Below are positions 39,549-52,051 of a stretch of DNA of 64,000 bases, piece after piece. The DNA lies in assembly GCA_013397455.1 (NCBI GenBank), contig VYZB01000383.1, forward strand, positions 682,764 through 746,763, given 5' to 3'. Position 1 is the first letter of the stretch; each line of letters starts with the position of its first letter. Made by a program: the position numbers and the translations under genes. Origin of the DNA: Crotophaga sulcirostris. Its lineage: Eukaryota; Chordata; Aves; Cuculiformes; Crotophagidae. The notes beneath the pieces were generated by a model that was given only the letters and a program-made list of their open reading frames with translations, made no database searches and was not told where the DNA came from.

Positions 39549-40410
39549 AAATGCACAAATATTAACTTAGAAAAAAAATCCTACACTTTGAACAAAATTT
39601 GAGACAAGCTTCAAAGTTCCCAGAATGTCATAGTCACAACAATTCTCCTTCCATCCTTTCCTGTCCATACCTTTTCCACTGCTCCCCAGGGGGTATAAGT
39701 CAGGGACAGCACAGATTTGGGGTATGGCAAATCCAGACTCCTTGCAGACCAGCGCGGGAAAACAAACTCTGTGGGTGTAAATGAGATGTGCCGGGGGGGC
39801 TTCACGCATCTGCACTTACACAAGGGCTGAGCTGACCTTACCTGGCACAGTGTCAGAGAGGAAAATCTCCCTCTGAACTACTCCAAGCTCAACCAGAGAG
39901 GCTAAAACCTGCACTTTAAACCACACTTCTGTTCCTTGTGTAAAGAAACTGTGCAACCCAATTAGGGCTTTAACTAGCTGCACTGTCTAATCACAGATTT
40001 CTCACCTTCACCATATTCTTTATCATGCAGGTCAAGCAGCTTCTTGGAAAAACATCAGTGGTCCTTTGAAAGTTTTTGTTAATTTCAGAGACTGATTCTC
40101 CCTTTTTTGCTGATATCACCACGTAATGTGCCCCTCTCCAGCCCCCGATACAAGGATGCAACTTTAATTAGGAGCATTCTTTTGTCTGATAGGAAAAACC
40201 ACAGTGAGAAAGGACGGTATTTGTTTTTCTAGGTTTCTCCGCAGCGGTGCTTTCAGCTACCCTCCTATGATCTGGATATAATCAAAAACATTATCCTGCT
40301 CTTTGCTTGCTCACGTCCTCATTAATAACTCAACCAGCAAGGTAATTTCTCAGCCAAACGTGACTTAGTAGGGGGTAAAGCTGGCATAAGACAGCGCGAT
40401 GCTAACACGA

Positions 40411-40490
40411 GCCGTTCGAAACGGCAGTAACTCAGCTCAGTCCTTTTGTCTCAAAGTATCGAGTCAAATCCCATAGGCAGAGACAAAAGG
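40411..40490. other. Two perfect hairpins in a CpG-bearing block
   Basis: gccgtt-cga-aacggc at 40411-40425 is a perfect 6-bp stem with a 3-base loop. Seventeen bases further, ccttttgtctc (40442-40452) and gagacaaaagg (40480-40490) are perfect 11-bp inverted repeats around a 27-base spacer. The surrounding 40350-40560 contains clustered CpG. No repeat family was recognised. It could be the edge of an old transposon or a structured intronic element. Confidence 0.5.
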
Positions 40491-40681
40491 TGTGTCACTC
40501 CTGGCTGACAACAGGACAAGCCTGTGAACTGTTAAACCTTTGGCTACGCCCATGTGGTTGTGGCCAATGTTAGCTTGTTTGCATGTTAGTCTCCTCATGC
40601 TGTACAAGACATGACTTTTTCAGCCACGTTGAAGCCCCACTGTCCCATTGTAAGGGTGTGGGACTCAGACTTCCATGACCA

Positions 40682-41019
40682 TTGCTCTCTACAACTACCT
40701 AAAAGCAGGTTGGAGTCAGGCAGGGGTTGGTCTCTCCTCTCAGGTGACCAGGGACAGAACCAGAGGACATGGACTCAAGCTTGGTCAGGGAAAGTTTAGG
40801 CTTGATATTAGGAAAAAGTTCTTCACTGAAAGGATAATTAACTATTGGAATGCGCTGCTCGGGGAGGTGGTCGAGTCACCAACCCTGGAGGTGTTTAAGA
40901 GGAGATTGGCTGAGGCACTCAGTGCCAGGGTTTAGATGCTGGGTTGGTGTTGGTGTTGGGTTCTAGGTTGGACTCGATGATCTCAGAGGTCCTTTCCAAC
41001 CATGTAATACTGTGATACC
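40682..41019 (+). mobile_element. CR1 LINE, young family, sub-type B, longest copy here
   Basis: Begins at about attgctctctacaactacct (possibly some 20 bases earlier) and runs through ggttggtctctcctctcagg, agaggacatggactcaag and the full 3' region to gtaatactgtgatacc. A plus-strand open frame over it (40675-40935) reads [14 protein letters not shown] and [15 protein letters not shown], which matches what older CR1 copies encode and looks like the C-terminus of CR1 ORF2. No reverse transcriptase domain is present. Confidence 0.95.
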
Positions 41020-41329
41020 ATTTTGAAGACTTACATCTTTTTTGGAGATGCAAAGCTGATGACAAACGATTTAACTATGAAGTGAAAACATAACAGTAAA
41101 GGGCCCAAATCCCACACCTGCCACAGGTCTTCTGAGTCCATGGAAGAGCTTTGGCTATGTTCACATTGGCCAAGTGCAGGGACCTCTGTGGTTGTGCAGA
41201 TTTGAGTGGTACCTTCAGAAAGCTCAGCCTTGCTGCAGGAGTGCCTGCTTTAGGTGCAGCACTGCACTACCTTTCATATCTACTATAAACTCAAACGTAT
41301 CAGCATCACAGCCTTAAGAGCAGGTTTGC

Positions 41330-41425
41330 TCTTAATCCCTCTGGGCCTCAGATTCCCATCTATATCATGAAATTATTTGTGCTTTCTTGCCTCACAAGAA
41401 GCCCTGTGAAGATAAACGTTGGTGA
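41330..41425 (+). mobile_element. MIR SINE relic
   Basis: taatccctctgggcctcaga, ttcccatctatatcatgaaa and gcctcacaagaagccctgtg follow the order of MIR (cctcagtttcctcatctgta, then the gttgttgtgagg region). It is diverged and its edges are uncertain. Confidence 0.6.
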
Positions 41426-44400
41426 GGGGCCCTGATCAGTTGGCAACAGAAAGTATTCTTGACAGAGTTTAGATCCAACACCAATACTCCAGATCTGCAG
41501 ATCAACTCTGATCCGACTTCTGCCATTGAATTTTATGTTTTGCAAATGTTTTTTGCCCAGGCACCACAGTGTGCTGAAACTTCTTCTCTTCAGGGTTCAG
41601 TGGCAGTCCAGATCTGGACAGGATTGAAGGTGCCCAAAATGATATTTTCTCAGCAGCACAGGTTTTGCGAGTTTTACTGCAGTGCTCTGGAACTTTCTGC
41701 CAAGCAGGCAGGAAAGAGCCCATGTTCAGCCAGAAATCTGCATGAAACCTGGTGTCTGACAGGCTAATCTATCATACAGTGTAGATTTTCCATAAACTCA
41801 GGGTGCCAAACCAGCTTGTTGAGGGTCCTAGAGTATATTTACAATTTGCCATATTTCTGCAAGTTGCAACTTGAAGCCACTCTTTTGGGACATCACCCAC
41901 TCCATTTAGACTTCAGCTCTATGCCTGCATAATCCAGAGTTGTTTTAATGCTTATACAACCAGAAGCAATAACAGCCAGGAAGGATTGTGCTCAGGTTGC
42001 TTTGGTCCCCCTAAAACAGCCTTTGTAAGTTCATACAGCACCTTCCCTGCTCCCCAGGCTAACCATATCTCCTTCCTTGGCATTAACAGGCATATTCAGT
42101 TCAGCTCTAAATCAAGTATGAAAATTGCTCCCATCCAAGCATCCAGACTTGCATCACCAGCCGCTCAGTGGCTTTACATTCATTGCAGAGAAATCTGGCA
42201 GTCCAGAATGAGACCCACTTTACTTGCCAGTTTCAAGTCCCTTCATGCAGCTTTTGCTCACTACCCTCTACCTCCAGGCTCTTCTTGGTAATGACTATTT
42301 GTGACAAGGGCTCCTGAGCTGCAGTTCCCTGTGCGACAGGCATGAGAGATGATCCTTTCCCACCTCCTGATGGAGCTGACAGTCCTCTTGGCAGGCAGAA
42401 CTATGAGGACTTCTGGCCATGATGCTTTCTGGCTGGTTTTGTACAGTAACACCTCCACTCACTGCGAATGGCCAACCCTTGTAGCCATGCCTCTTACATC
42501 TGCAGCCCCAGCAGGCTACTGCCCTGAGCTGGCACCCTCCCCAGTTTCCTTCTGGGAAAAGTCAAATGTTTCCCTTAGGGTTTCCCAGCCACTCTCTGTG
42601 CAACCATTTGTTTGGGTTCCATCCTCCTGTTGTCCAAGCTGTTTCCCTTCAGTTTGCTGTTGTGCCAGATTGTCACACAGTGTCTCAGCCATCCTCCTTT
42701 AAACGTTTTGTGTTCTCCTTGCCAGGGAGCTCTTGTGAAGCATGCTTTTTGGCTTGACTCCAAGCAGGGTCTTTCATATCCTCATTTCTTTACTGGCTTC
42801 TGTCTCTGCCCATGCCAGTAGTTGAGATAGTCCCAAGAAGTAAGGCTCCTCGAGGAGGTGGGATGTCACAGCTGTATTATGTACCTCCTCCACAAAATCC
42901 ATCCTCCCTGGGGACTGGGCACCCTGCCCACAGCACAGGGAAGAGAGCAGAGCACTGCCTCTCCAACGTGTAGGTGTAATCATTGCCATGGGGATGGGAG
43001 TAGGCTGGAATGTCTCTGCCATGGACAGGGAAGGGAAGGAAGCAAGGGAAGCGGCAAAGGAAGAACATCGGAGAGTTGAGGTGGAGCATCCTGCAGGAAT
43101 GGGGATTGAGGTTTCCTCCTGCCCCACCACCATCACCGCTGGCATCCTCATCACAGCATGGTCATACTGGTGTAGGCAAAGGGTCTGCAGCTCTCTGGCT
43201 GCCCAGGTAGTCTGCTGCTCCCCATGGTTTCTGACAGCATCTAGATCTGGCCTTGAGCTACAGCAAGCAGATACCACGAATTCAAACAGCTGTGTCTTTT
43301 AAGTCACCACTTTCTATCACAGGTCTCTTCTGCTTGCCCATCAAATTAGGAAATTCAGCTTATGTCCTTTGTTAAACCATTTATTATAAAGCAGCTCATT
43401 CAAGCTGTTCTTCCCAGTCCATTCACCGGCTACATTACAGACAAAAGAGCAGTGTCCCAGTCTCCTGGCCTTTGTTCCAGTACCAGAACAATCTCCTCTG
43501 GGGCTCTTCTGCCGTGGCGACGTACATACAGCTTGCGTCGATAATTCAAAACTATAGCTCATTATGTGACACTAATCTGCTAGAAACTGCCACCCATTTC
43601 CTCACCATTACTCTTTGATTTCAGATGTTTAGGTAGAGCAAACAGACCCTCAGTTAATAAAAGCAAACTGCTCACTAGGAATGCGGTACGGCAGAGTTAG
43701 ATTTGAAATCTAATAATGGGAAAGAGATTGAAAGTAAAGACAATAAGTGTTCCAGATCGTGCTATTAGAGAGGGAGGGAAGTTTCTACATAGTCAAGGCT
43801 GCAATCAGTTTCCATTTCAGCTCCTTTATTGGCTTTGACTTAGAAGGTTTCTCAGGTCTGAAAACTTCAAGGCTTATTCTTGATGAAAAGAAGGAAGTGT
43901 TTTGCAGAAAAGCAGGACGATTGGACAAAATGGCATTGCTGATAGCTAGCACAGAAAAAGCAGGATTCAACTTCCTAAAATCATCAGATTTTTAATGCAT
44001 GAGGAGATTTATGTGTTTTGGTTTTTGAGCCGTTCAGATCATATTTTCAAGTTTTTCTCACTAATAAAGAGGTCTAGAAAATTGGGTTTCCTCCCATTAA
44101 AATAAGCTCAGATAGTAATCACATGCGCTCAAGAGCTGAAAAAAGCAGCAAATATTTCAAAACAATCACTCATTCACAGAAGAAAAACAGTACATTAAAA
44201 TACTAACATTGCATTTAAAACAAAAACAAAACATGCAAACTATGAGTCAAAATGAAGGTTATGAATTCTTGAAATGTGTGTTTTTATAGTTAATGAAACA
44301 TGGCTCATAATATGGGTAGTGTGAGATTTACAGTGTTCTAAACTATTCATATCCTTACTTGCAAGTGTTTGGATTTTGCAAACAATGTGACAAGTAAATA

Positions 44401-45330
44401 CGTTGCTTAGAAACCATGGTGGGCTTTTGAAACTAATTCTTTTGTTTCTGGGATTTTGACTTGGCAGGTGTTTGGTGCAGTGGAGTTATCAGACTCTGGT
44501 TAGCACTCAGACAGCACCAGCCATTCAGGGAGTGCTCGTAGATAAGTATAAAGCTTAAAAATCTGAAGCTCATGTTATTCCAGCTCCCTGTCTGCAAGGC
44601 ATGCCCTCAATACCTCTTACAGTTTCAGTCATGCTGTGTCCAATTCCTGAAACCAAAAACCTTCGTGAGCCCCAGGATCTTCTTTTCTTCTAGGAAGCAT
44701 TTTCTGTGAAGCTTTGAAATGCAGGATGAACTAAGCCAAAGAGATGCTGTGGTGAGGTCATACTGCTTTTAAATAGAGACAGAAAGAACTAGTCTGAAAT
44801 AATTTATAACACTATCATCTAAGAGAATGATGTTAACCAGGAAATTGAGAAGTGGGAGTACTTATAAACTCTACCCTGATCCCAAACTCGTTCCACAACC
44901 CCAGAATAGCTGGCGTTACTACTAATAAGATCCACAGTAGCACATTTAAACACAGTTAACATTTAAATTTAGGTTTCATAAATTACACCCTGTAGAGATG
45001 GATAGAGACAGCTCCTATCTCTTTGAGGTATTGTTTCATTTGCAAATTCAAGCAGATGGTGCACGAGCAACTAATGACTCAAAAAAATCACCCCTAAAAA
45101 TAGTCCAGAACAAGGTGTGGATTTATCAGGGAAGGAGGGAACATAAAAGGTTTTCTCTGGTCCCTGTTTCTCTGGTACAGCTCCTGGAGCTCAGGGTGCC
45201 CAGAGCTGTGCAGCACTGGGGACCCCATCCACACCCCAATATGCATCTCTCCCTGCCACCTCACTCGTGGTGGAAACGAGATGGTGAAAAGCGAAAGGGC
45301 TCAGCACTCCCAATTTTCCTCACACCAACC
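41426..45330. other. Intronic stretch with nothing recognised
   Basis: Contains the longest gap-free open frame of the window (42774-43277, minus, 167 codons), but with no start context, motif or splice logic. Locally GC-richer at about 42270-43260. No transposon recognised with confidence. Confidence 0.4.
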
Positions 45331-45806
45331 NNNNNNNNNNNNNNNNNNNNNNNNNNNNNNNNNNNNNNNNNNNNNNNNNNNNNNNNNNNNNNNNNNNNNN
45401 NNNNNNNNNNNNNNNNNNNNNNNNNNNNNNNNNNNNNNNNNNNNNNNNNNNNNNNNNNNNNNNNNNNNNNNNNNNNNNNNNNNNNNNNNNNNNNNNNNNN
45501 NNNNNNNNNNNNNNNNNNNNNNNNNNNNNNNNNNNNNNNNNNNNNNNNNNNNNNNNNNNNNNNNNNNNNNNNNNNNNNNNNNNNNNNNNNNNNNNNNNNN
45601 NNNNNNNNNNNNNNNNNNNNNNNNNNNNNNNNNNNNNNNNNNNNNNNNNNNNNNNNNNNNNNNNNNNNNNNNNNNNNNNNNNNNNNNNNNNNNNNNNNNN
45701 NNNNNNNNNNNNNNNNNNNNNNNNNNNNNNNNNNNNNNNNNNNNNNNNNNNNNNNNNNNNNNNNNNNNNNNNNNNNNNNNNNNNNNNNNNNNNNNNNNNN
45801 NNNNNN
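45331..45806. other. Assembly gap of 476 N
   Basis: 476 undetermined bases in SEMA5B intron 2. The flanks (caccaacc on the left, aaccaccc on the right) give no clue to the content. Frames drawn across the gap are artefacts. Confidence 0.99.
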
Positions 45807-47459
45807 AACCACCCTGGGAAATTACATCTCCATTAACTCTACCAAGAATTGCTCAGCAGAGCCATGCGGCACCATTAAAACTTTCAGCCTCCCAGTCAGG
45901 TGGGCAGTGCTTCAAGAAAACTGACTTTTCCAAGCAAATTCTATAAATACTTGTCACTACTTCCACACCAGGCCATACATAGCACTATATTATGTACTTC
46001 CAGCAGGAAGCCAGATTTGCTGTCATTTCCACTGTTTATAATGATATTGTAGCCTCACATCTAACCGCACCGGTACAAACTCTTGTGGAGACAGAGACTC
46101 CCCCCAGGACGTGTTGGTGGGGTTTGTGCAGGGGTGAAGCGTGTCAGCACTAGCAGGGCTGCGTAGGGGGAGCCCTGCCGTGCAGCCAAATTATGTAAAC
46201 CATAAATTCCTGTGTTTGTGCAATGCTGGGCAGAAGGCACCGTTCACAGCCGTGCCCAAAGCAACGCTGTTCTCAAGTAATAAATATTAATAATTGCTGG
46301 TTCAAGATTCCAGCACAGGTAAAGCCACGGCTTGAAAAGTAAAATGTTTCTGCATGAAAAGCAGGAGGGCCTCTGGCAATTTGAACAGCTACAGGAAGGC
46401 AAGTGTTATTATTTACTGCACAAATACACACAGAAAATTTGTTTTAAATCACACTTCAGTTGTGTCTGTAAGCAAACAGCTCTCCCTCTGCTACACGTTT
46501 TGCTCTTTTCTCTTGTTTATATCATGAGTTCTTCCAGCTCTGCTCCTCACCTCCCTGTCCTCTAATGCTGAACGACTCAGGGAGAAAGCAGTCTCTTCCT
46601 CCCTTTTCATTAATAACACAGACTGCTACCACAATGTTATCTGATTCTAAATGTTATACTTAAACTGATTTGTTAGACCATGCTTAGTCTTTTCTTTTGG
46701 GGTTGTCTTATCTGTTTATTATGCCATAAAAAATAGTTGCAGTTGGGGCTCATGATTCAACCACTCCTGACGTATATTATTTCACTGAATCACAGTTCTT
46801 TCCCCCGTTACAAATTCAGCTCTAAATCTGTTAGAGCTTGCCTATACTCATACTATTTGTTTTTGCCCTCCTCTCATGACATCCTAAATAAAAATAATGT
46901 TTAAAAATAAAGGAAAATGTATGCTAATTACATACAATGGGTCAGAACAAAAGAGTTGCACCAAAATTCATTAGATGAGGATCTGGCTATATCAGCAAGA
47001 CGAAGCGAACAGGTTGTGGAGTGAATTCTAAAATAAGATAGAAAACCATCATTTACACTGCCAAAGTCTCACTACCACTCATATAACAGTGTGTGAATGA
47101 ACCTGGTACACAGGAAAAGTATGGCCATGGCAAATAAACCATCAAGTCAAACTCTGCGCTGACAGAGGGATTGTGCAGAATGATTTACTATAACTCTTCT
47201 AACATTCCTGATACCAAGGGAGATACCAGCATTCTGCTTCATTAACCAGTCATTTTGATTGCATCTTTCTTTTTTTTAATTCTAGCAATTTTCTCCTCTT
47301 TGCAATTATATTAGTCTAAATCCCTCTACATAAATTATAGCTTTCCTTTTAAGGGAGAGACTGGCCAAATAAACTGGAAACATACTCTCCTCTGAAGCCA
47401 GAACCTGAAGGGAAAGACCTTAAGCAGCAACCCTTGACTAATTAAAAGTTTCTCTTTAC
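45807..47459. other. Intronic stretch left of SEMA5B exon 2
   Basis: No repeat or exon recognised apart from the donor-side boundary of SEMA5B exon 2. Confidence 0.45.
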
Positions 47460-47559
47460 CTTGCTCCCACAATGAGCTGGTTCCTGTTGGCATCCAGTGC
47501 AAGCTGAGAAAAGTCACGCACACCTGGATAGGTGAAATTCGACACCCAGGGCTTCAGAT
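47460..47559 (-). CDS. SEMA5B: SEMA5B second coding exon: start of sema domain
   Basis: Seen: on the minus strand a ttgttgcag acceptor (CAG at 47562-47560) is followed by 100 bases, open in the frame demanded by exon 1, and a GTAAAG donor starting at 47459. The joined codon is G|AT (Asp). The 32 whole codons contain PWVSNFTYPG, DFSQLALD and NQLIVGA, and the last two bases AG join exon 3 as Arg. Known: these strings are characteristic of SEMA5B. SEMA5A lacks the PWVSNFTYPG wording although it shares DFSQL and VVGARNYLF. NFT is an N-glycosylation sequon. Inference: this is the first beta strand region of the seven-bladed sema propeller, the part of the extracellular domain that binds plexins. 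The exon is too short to stand out as an open frame and was found from its splice sites and peptide. Confidence 0.96.
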
Positions 47560-48517
47560 CTGCAACAAAAATGAGAAAGCAGAATACAATAAAGCTGCTC
47601 TAGAAGCAGTGAGTTCACCTGGACATCCCCTAATGGATTTCTACCAAGTTATCTGGCAGGGGAAGGCTAATTATTAATCTATTTAAAGGGTTTCTATTTA
47701 TTCTGGTTCTCCGCAGAATGTGCAAATAGCCATACATGAATGCAGAGCTGCTTCAGCAGTTATTTTCACATCCGAGATGGAGTGTGAGCATTGGTTTTGG
47801 AGACAACAGCTTCTGTTAAGACTACAGAACCACTTTCAGTGAGAGTAAGTGAGAGTAGAAGGACTGGATTGGCTGCCCTAACACCTGCATAGCCTTGCCT
47901 TCTGTGCTAAGCAAAGAGAAACCACTGCCCTCCAGAAAGAGAAGGTGGAGCCAACTGATTGAAAACCAAGTTAGAGCAGAAGTGATTTGCTCTCAAGACC
48001 CGGTTGCTCCAGTAACAGGTTATACCTTCTTTCCAGGTTTTAGGATCTCTTCTAGGGTTCACTTTACCTAACACCTGGGATCCCTATCAGTTAAATCCTT
48101 CCTTAATTTAAACTGGGGGAGGGCATCACAGCGTCTTTGTGGCTGAGAGACTGCACAAACTTGAGAATGGCTCTATCAACTAGCTTGGATTTGTCAAGCT
48201 AGCCACTTGTGCAAACTGTATTCTCATAGGCTAAATGAAAAGCAACAGACCTGACTACACTATGCTCATGGAGACAAAACTCTTCCAGAAGCCTGCTGAC
48301 ACGTCAGTGGAGAGATCTAGGGCAGACAGACCTGATATAATAAAAACCACACCTGTTTAAAGAAAAAGCTGAATTACTACTTTTAGGGCACTCTCAGGCA
48401 TGATGCTACAGTGCTCACAGAATCCCAGCTTTCAGTATAGTTACCAACTTACACCTTGAGTGTATCACAAATCATGGAATTCCAGCTTCTCACTTTACAT
48501 TTATATCTTTACTGCAC

Positions 48518-48660
48518 AAAATAAATGGGGATAGATTCATACTTATCTTTCAGAAATTCATCAAGGACTTCTCCTGTGAATTTATTCCAACTGTTAACTA
48601 CTCTGGCTGTTAAATACATGGAGAATACCAAATATGTGAGGGAGCAAGGCACAAATGAGA
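48518..48660 (-). mobile_element. Possible old CR1/L2-type LINE ORF2 tail
   Basis: A minus-strand frame includes ARVVNSWNKFTGEVLDEF and a following FLKDKY. The spacing resembles the conserved RVV-xx-WN-xLP-xEVV-x-FKxRLD end of CR1/L2-like ORF2 proteins. The DNA is too diverged to recognise otherwise, and a chance match is possible. Confidence 0.35.
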
Positions 48661-51437
48661 CTAAATCAGTATATCTGTAATCCCTCTGTGACCTCCTGAC
48701 AAGTAACTCTGTCTCATTCAAGGACTGGATGTTGAAGATCCCGAAGTTTTAACATGAAAGGTAATATCTTCTGGCCTCATACCAGCAGGATACTAATACA
48801 CAGGCCAATGACCTGATGACTCATAACAATAATGATGCAGTTCAGACCAGTTCAAAAGAGCTCTGAAAAAAACACGCTCCATTGTTATTTTATATCCCCA
48901 AGTGATAAATTGAGAAGTCTCACCGAAGGCAGCCAGGTCTGAATGTTTTGTTGTAGGCATTAGTTCCCTTTACACAGGGGTGAGATGACAATGCTGATGA
49001 GGAATCTCATTAAGGCCTTTGGTGTCTTGCCATGCTCTGAAGGATTACACATGTACAATGGTTTAAAATCTTTGACGCAGGGATATTTGTTGAGCAATCT
49101 CAAGTGTCTTCACCCTCCATGGATGGATGAAACCTATTCAAGCCCTTGGTTATCAAAACCTTAAGGAAACACATATGTAAGTTCTCCACAGCAGAACCTT
49201 GTCATAGAGATTCTGCCTCTGCCTTGAACACCACCAGGTTTCATAACAGCTCCTAAGCCCCACTCACCACGGATCTGGACACCATCAGGCCTGGTCTCAT
49301 GCCCCACCTAAGTGGATGCTACCAGAGCCTCTCTGACAATGAGAACTCCCTCCTCACAATATAAAAACCCTGTTTCCAGGAGCTGGAGGCTTCTCAACGT
49401 TCACTGTAAGCACACACAACACGTGTACCTCCTCTGCTCTTCAATGAAAAGGCATGAGTTACGGAATAACTCAGCCCATCCAACCTTCAAGCATCTCCAC
49501 CTCCTACATTCCTCTGGGACCCTTAATGATGTACTAGCACCAGGGAGGCACTGCAGTTTCACCTCTGGCATTCTCCTAACTAGTGGGGATCTGTCTTCTT
49601 TTCCAGTAGCTCTTTAGCTGCAGCAACATTTCTGAGCTAAACAGCAGAACCAGGAACAATAACACCTTTCAGGCAGGTTAGCTTGCTGACATGTGCTCCA
49701 GATCTTCTGGCATTTTTGTTGGCCGATGAGGGTGGGATTAGGGGATTGCTACATAATGACGATACCTTTTAAGGATCCTGCTTTTAGGCCATCATTTCTC
49801 TTGTCATTTTATCTCCTCTCCTATCAACATTTTCCTACTAACTAACCCACTATTACAGTGCAGTGGCAGGAAGAATATTTCTTCATCTGCTGCTCTAAGC
49901 AAAAGCTCCTCACTTCAGAGAGGTACACTCATCAGTTCTTCCCATTAATGGCAAGCTCTGACAAATTACAGGTAAAAATAATTAAAAAAATTAAGGCAGT
50001 AGGTGGCTTCAATCTTTCCATGTTGGCTGAAATGTCAATCAAGCCCAAAAAATAACAGGCAGTGTCTTGATTTCTATTACTACTGCAGGTGGTACAACTT
50101 ATAAAGAAACCTTTCCTGGTTATTAAATTAAAGGCTGCAAGGCATGCATCCTCATAGCAAAATTAAGCTTTTATAGGCATGTAGTTGGAGATTATTAAAC
50201 CCAGCATGGTCCCAACTAAGAATGTCTAAATGTGAGTTGTCAGAATTAATGCCAAATGGCACATTTTCCTTCTTAACCTTCTTTCTTCCTGTTAAGAGGG
50301 AAGGGATAAAGTGGAATGGAAATGCAACCAAGAGTAAGGACGTGGGTCTTTTTCCATTTGACACATTCAAATCTACTGCTCAGACCATAGGCATCCCTAA
50401 GGAAAGTTCCAGCCTTTCATTCTGAAGCTACCTCAGTTCTGCAAGGTAAGTGCTGCCCTGAGTGTACCCCATATTAGCTGAAGTTTGCACATATGGACCC
50501 AATGAATTCCAGAGTTTGCTTGTATTTGACCTTTCTCAGAAGGCTGATTTTTCCAGTGCTGACTCTTTAACTTGGCTGCAAACCTTCAGTGCTGGGGCAT
50601 GTTTACATTTGCAAAAGTATCTGTTTAAAAACAGTATGAAAAATTAAAAAACAGGGCCCTGGATTTGCATGTCGGCAGCAGGAGCCGGAAAGCAAGGAAC
50701 CACATGGCTTAAGGGCAAAATATTCATCAAGGCCTCCTTTGTGCTTCTTATTCCTAATCATTTCCAGGAGGGTTAAAGATTCGTGCTCTCACTTCCTCCA
50801 TATGAGGACCAATGAACAAAGGCTTAATAGTTTTCAACACCATCCATCGCCAGATATCTGGTTCAGAGCCTCTAAAGCTCTGCGAGTCTCTCCAAAGCTC
50901 AAGGTGGTTCAGGTACGCAGCTGCAAAGAAGACAAAGCTTTGCAGGAAATGTAAGTCTGCAGACACAGCTGTGCTCGGGCTATTATGCATGCACAAGACA
51001 AGGGGAAAAGAGGCCCTCTGCCATTTAGGAGGGTGGTCCCTGCAAACTTGTTAGCACCCTGCTCTGCACTGGCTTCCTGAGAGTACAGGACTGGGATGAG
51101 GATTAGTCAGCTGCACCAAGGACTGGGTGCCAAATTGCAGGAGCTGGGTTTAAAGACCTGATCCAGAGGCTCTTCAAACCACTGGCGGCTTTCCACTGAG
51201 CTTGATGGGTTTTGGATCAGCTTCTAAAGATGTGGTAAAACTTGAGCCTTCATCTCCTACAAAACCAGCTGCTCCCCGCCTCACCCCTTGCACTGAGTGT
51301 TTTGGAGGAAAGAAGTAAGTAAACACTGAGTTGAGACTTCCCCGTCTGAAGGACAGCATTTACTGCTTCATCTCACTTAAGCCCGCTCGTATTTCCCATC
51401 TCCAGCAGGCTGGAACAGCCTTGTGCATCCAGCACAA

Positions 51438-51518
51438 AGAGCAGAGAGGTTAAATGCCCATGCCTTGAAATTGCAAAGCCGTCACTAGGTGCAAGAAGGT
51501 AACCACTGTGCTATCCAA
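51438..51518 (-). mobile_element. Possible MIR SINE relic
   Basis: agcagagaggttaaatgccc and, 50 bases on, gtaaccactgtgctatcc resemble the middle and 5' end of MIR in reverse complement. The part between them is poorly matched. Confidence 0.5.
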
Positions 51519-51767
51519 GAACATCTGTTCTGGAATAATTCTCAACGTGGATTTCCTAGTCTGGAGTAAAAGAAATTAAATTAAACAGGACAAAGAATTC
51601 TTTGTGCAAAATAAGGGCATATCCACATATACGAACTAACCATGCTCCTGGTCTAATCATGCTTCTATCCTAAGATTGCACAGAAAAGCTTAAAAAATAT
51701 CATAAAAAGACCTAAGGGAATAAGATAGGGAAGTTGAACAAGGAGGAAGATTCAGAAGAACCCCATT

Positions 51768-52051
51768 CACAGTATCACAGTATCACAAGGTTGGAAAGGA
51801 CCTCTGAGATCATCGAGTCCAACCTAGAACCCAACACCAGCACCAACCCAGCATCTAAACCCTGGCACTGAGTGCCTCAGCCAATCTCCCCTTAAACACC
51901 TCCAGTGTTGGCAACTCCACCACCTCCCTGGGCAGCGCATTCCCATGGCCAATCACCCTTTCAGGGAAGAACTTTTTCCTAACATCAAGCCTAAACTTTC
52001 CCTGACCAAGCTTGAGTCCATGTCCTCTAGTTCTGTCACTGGTCACCTGAA
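51768..52051 (-). mobile_element. CR1 LINE, young family, sub-type B
   Basis: Minus strand with two tail units, then an almost complete complement of the 3' region through ctgggcagcgcattccc, ggccaatcaccctttcag, gaccaagcttgagtccatg and tctgtcactggtcacctg. A plausible ORF2-C-terminal frame reads through it on the minus strand ([14 protein letters not shown]). Confidence 0.95.

Larger units (their letters stand above)
31322..47459 (-). other. SEMA5B: SEMA5B intron 2 (between second and third coding exons)
   Basis: This 16,138-bp intron has a GTAAAG donor and an ATGCAG acceptor. It holds young CR1 copies at 32749, 39366 and 40682 (the last two in opposite orientation), MIR relics at 36745 and 41330, a two-hairpin block at 40411-40490 and an assembly gap at 45331-45806. 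32816-36744 and 41426-45330 show nothing I can name. Confidence 0.9.

Noticed and set aside
42774..43277. Longest gap-free open frame (167 codons, minus strand)
   Set aside because: No recognisable domain, no splice logic and low-complexity stretches; overlapping frames on both strands are equally open, as expected by chance in locally GC-richer sequence.
43645..43735. Possible further MIR relic
   Set aside because: Only a short stretch (ctgctcactagg to gcagagttagatttgaaat) resembles MIR; order beyond it fails.
44998..45946. Long open frames running through the N gap
   Set aside because: Their length comes from undetermined bases; the real sequence on either side is short and without motif.
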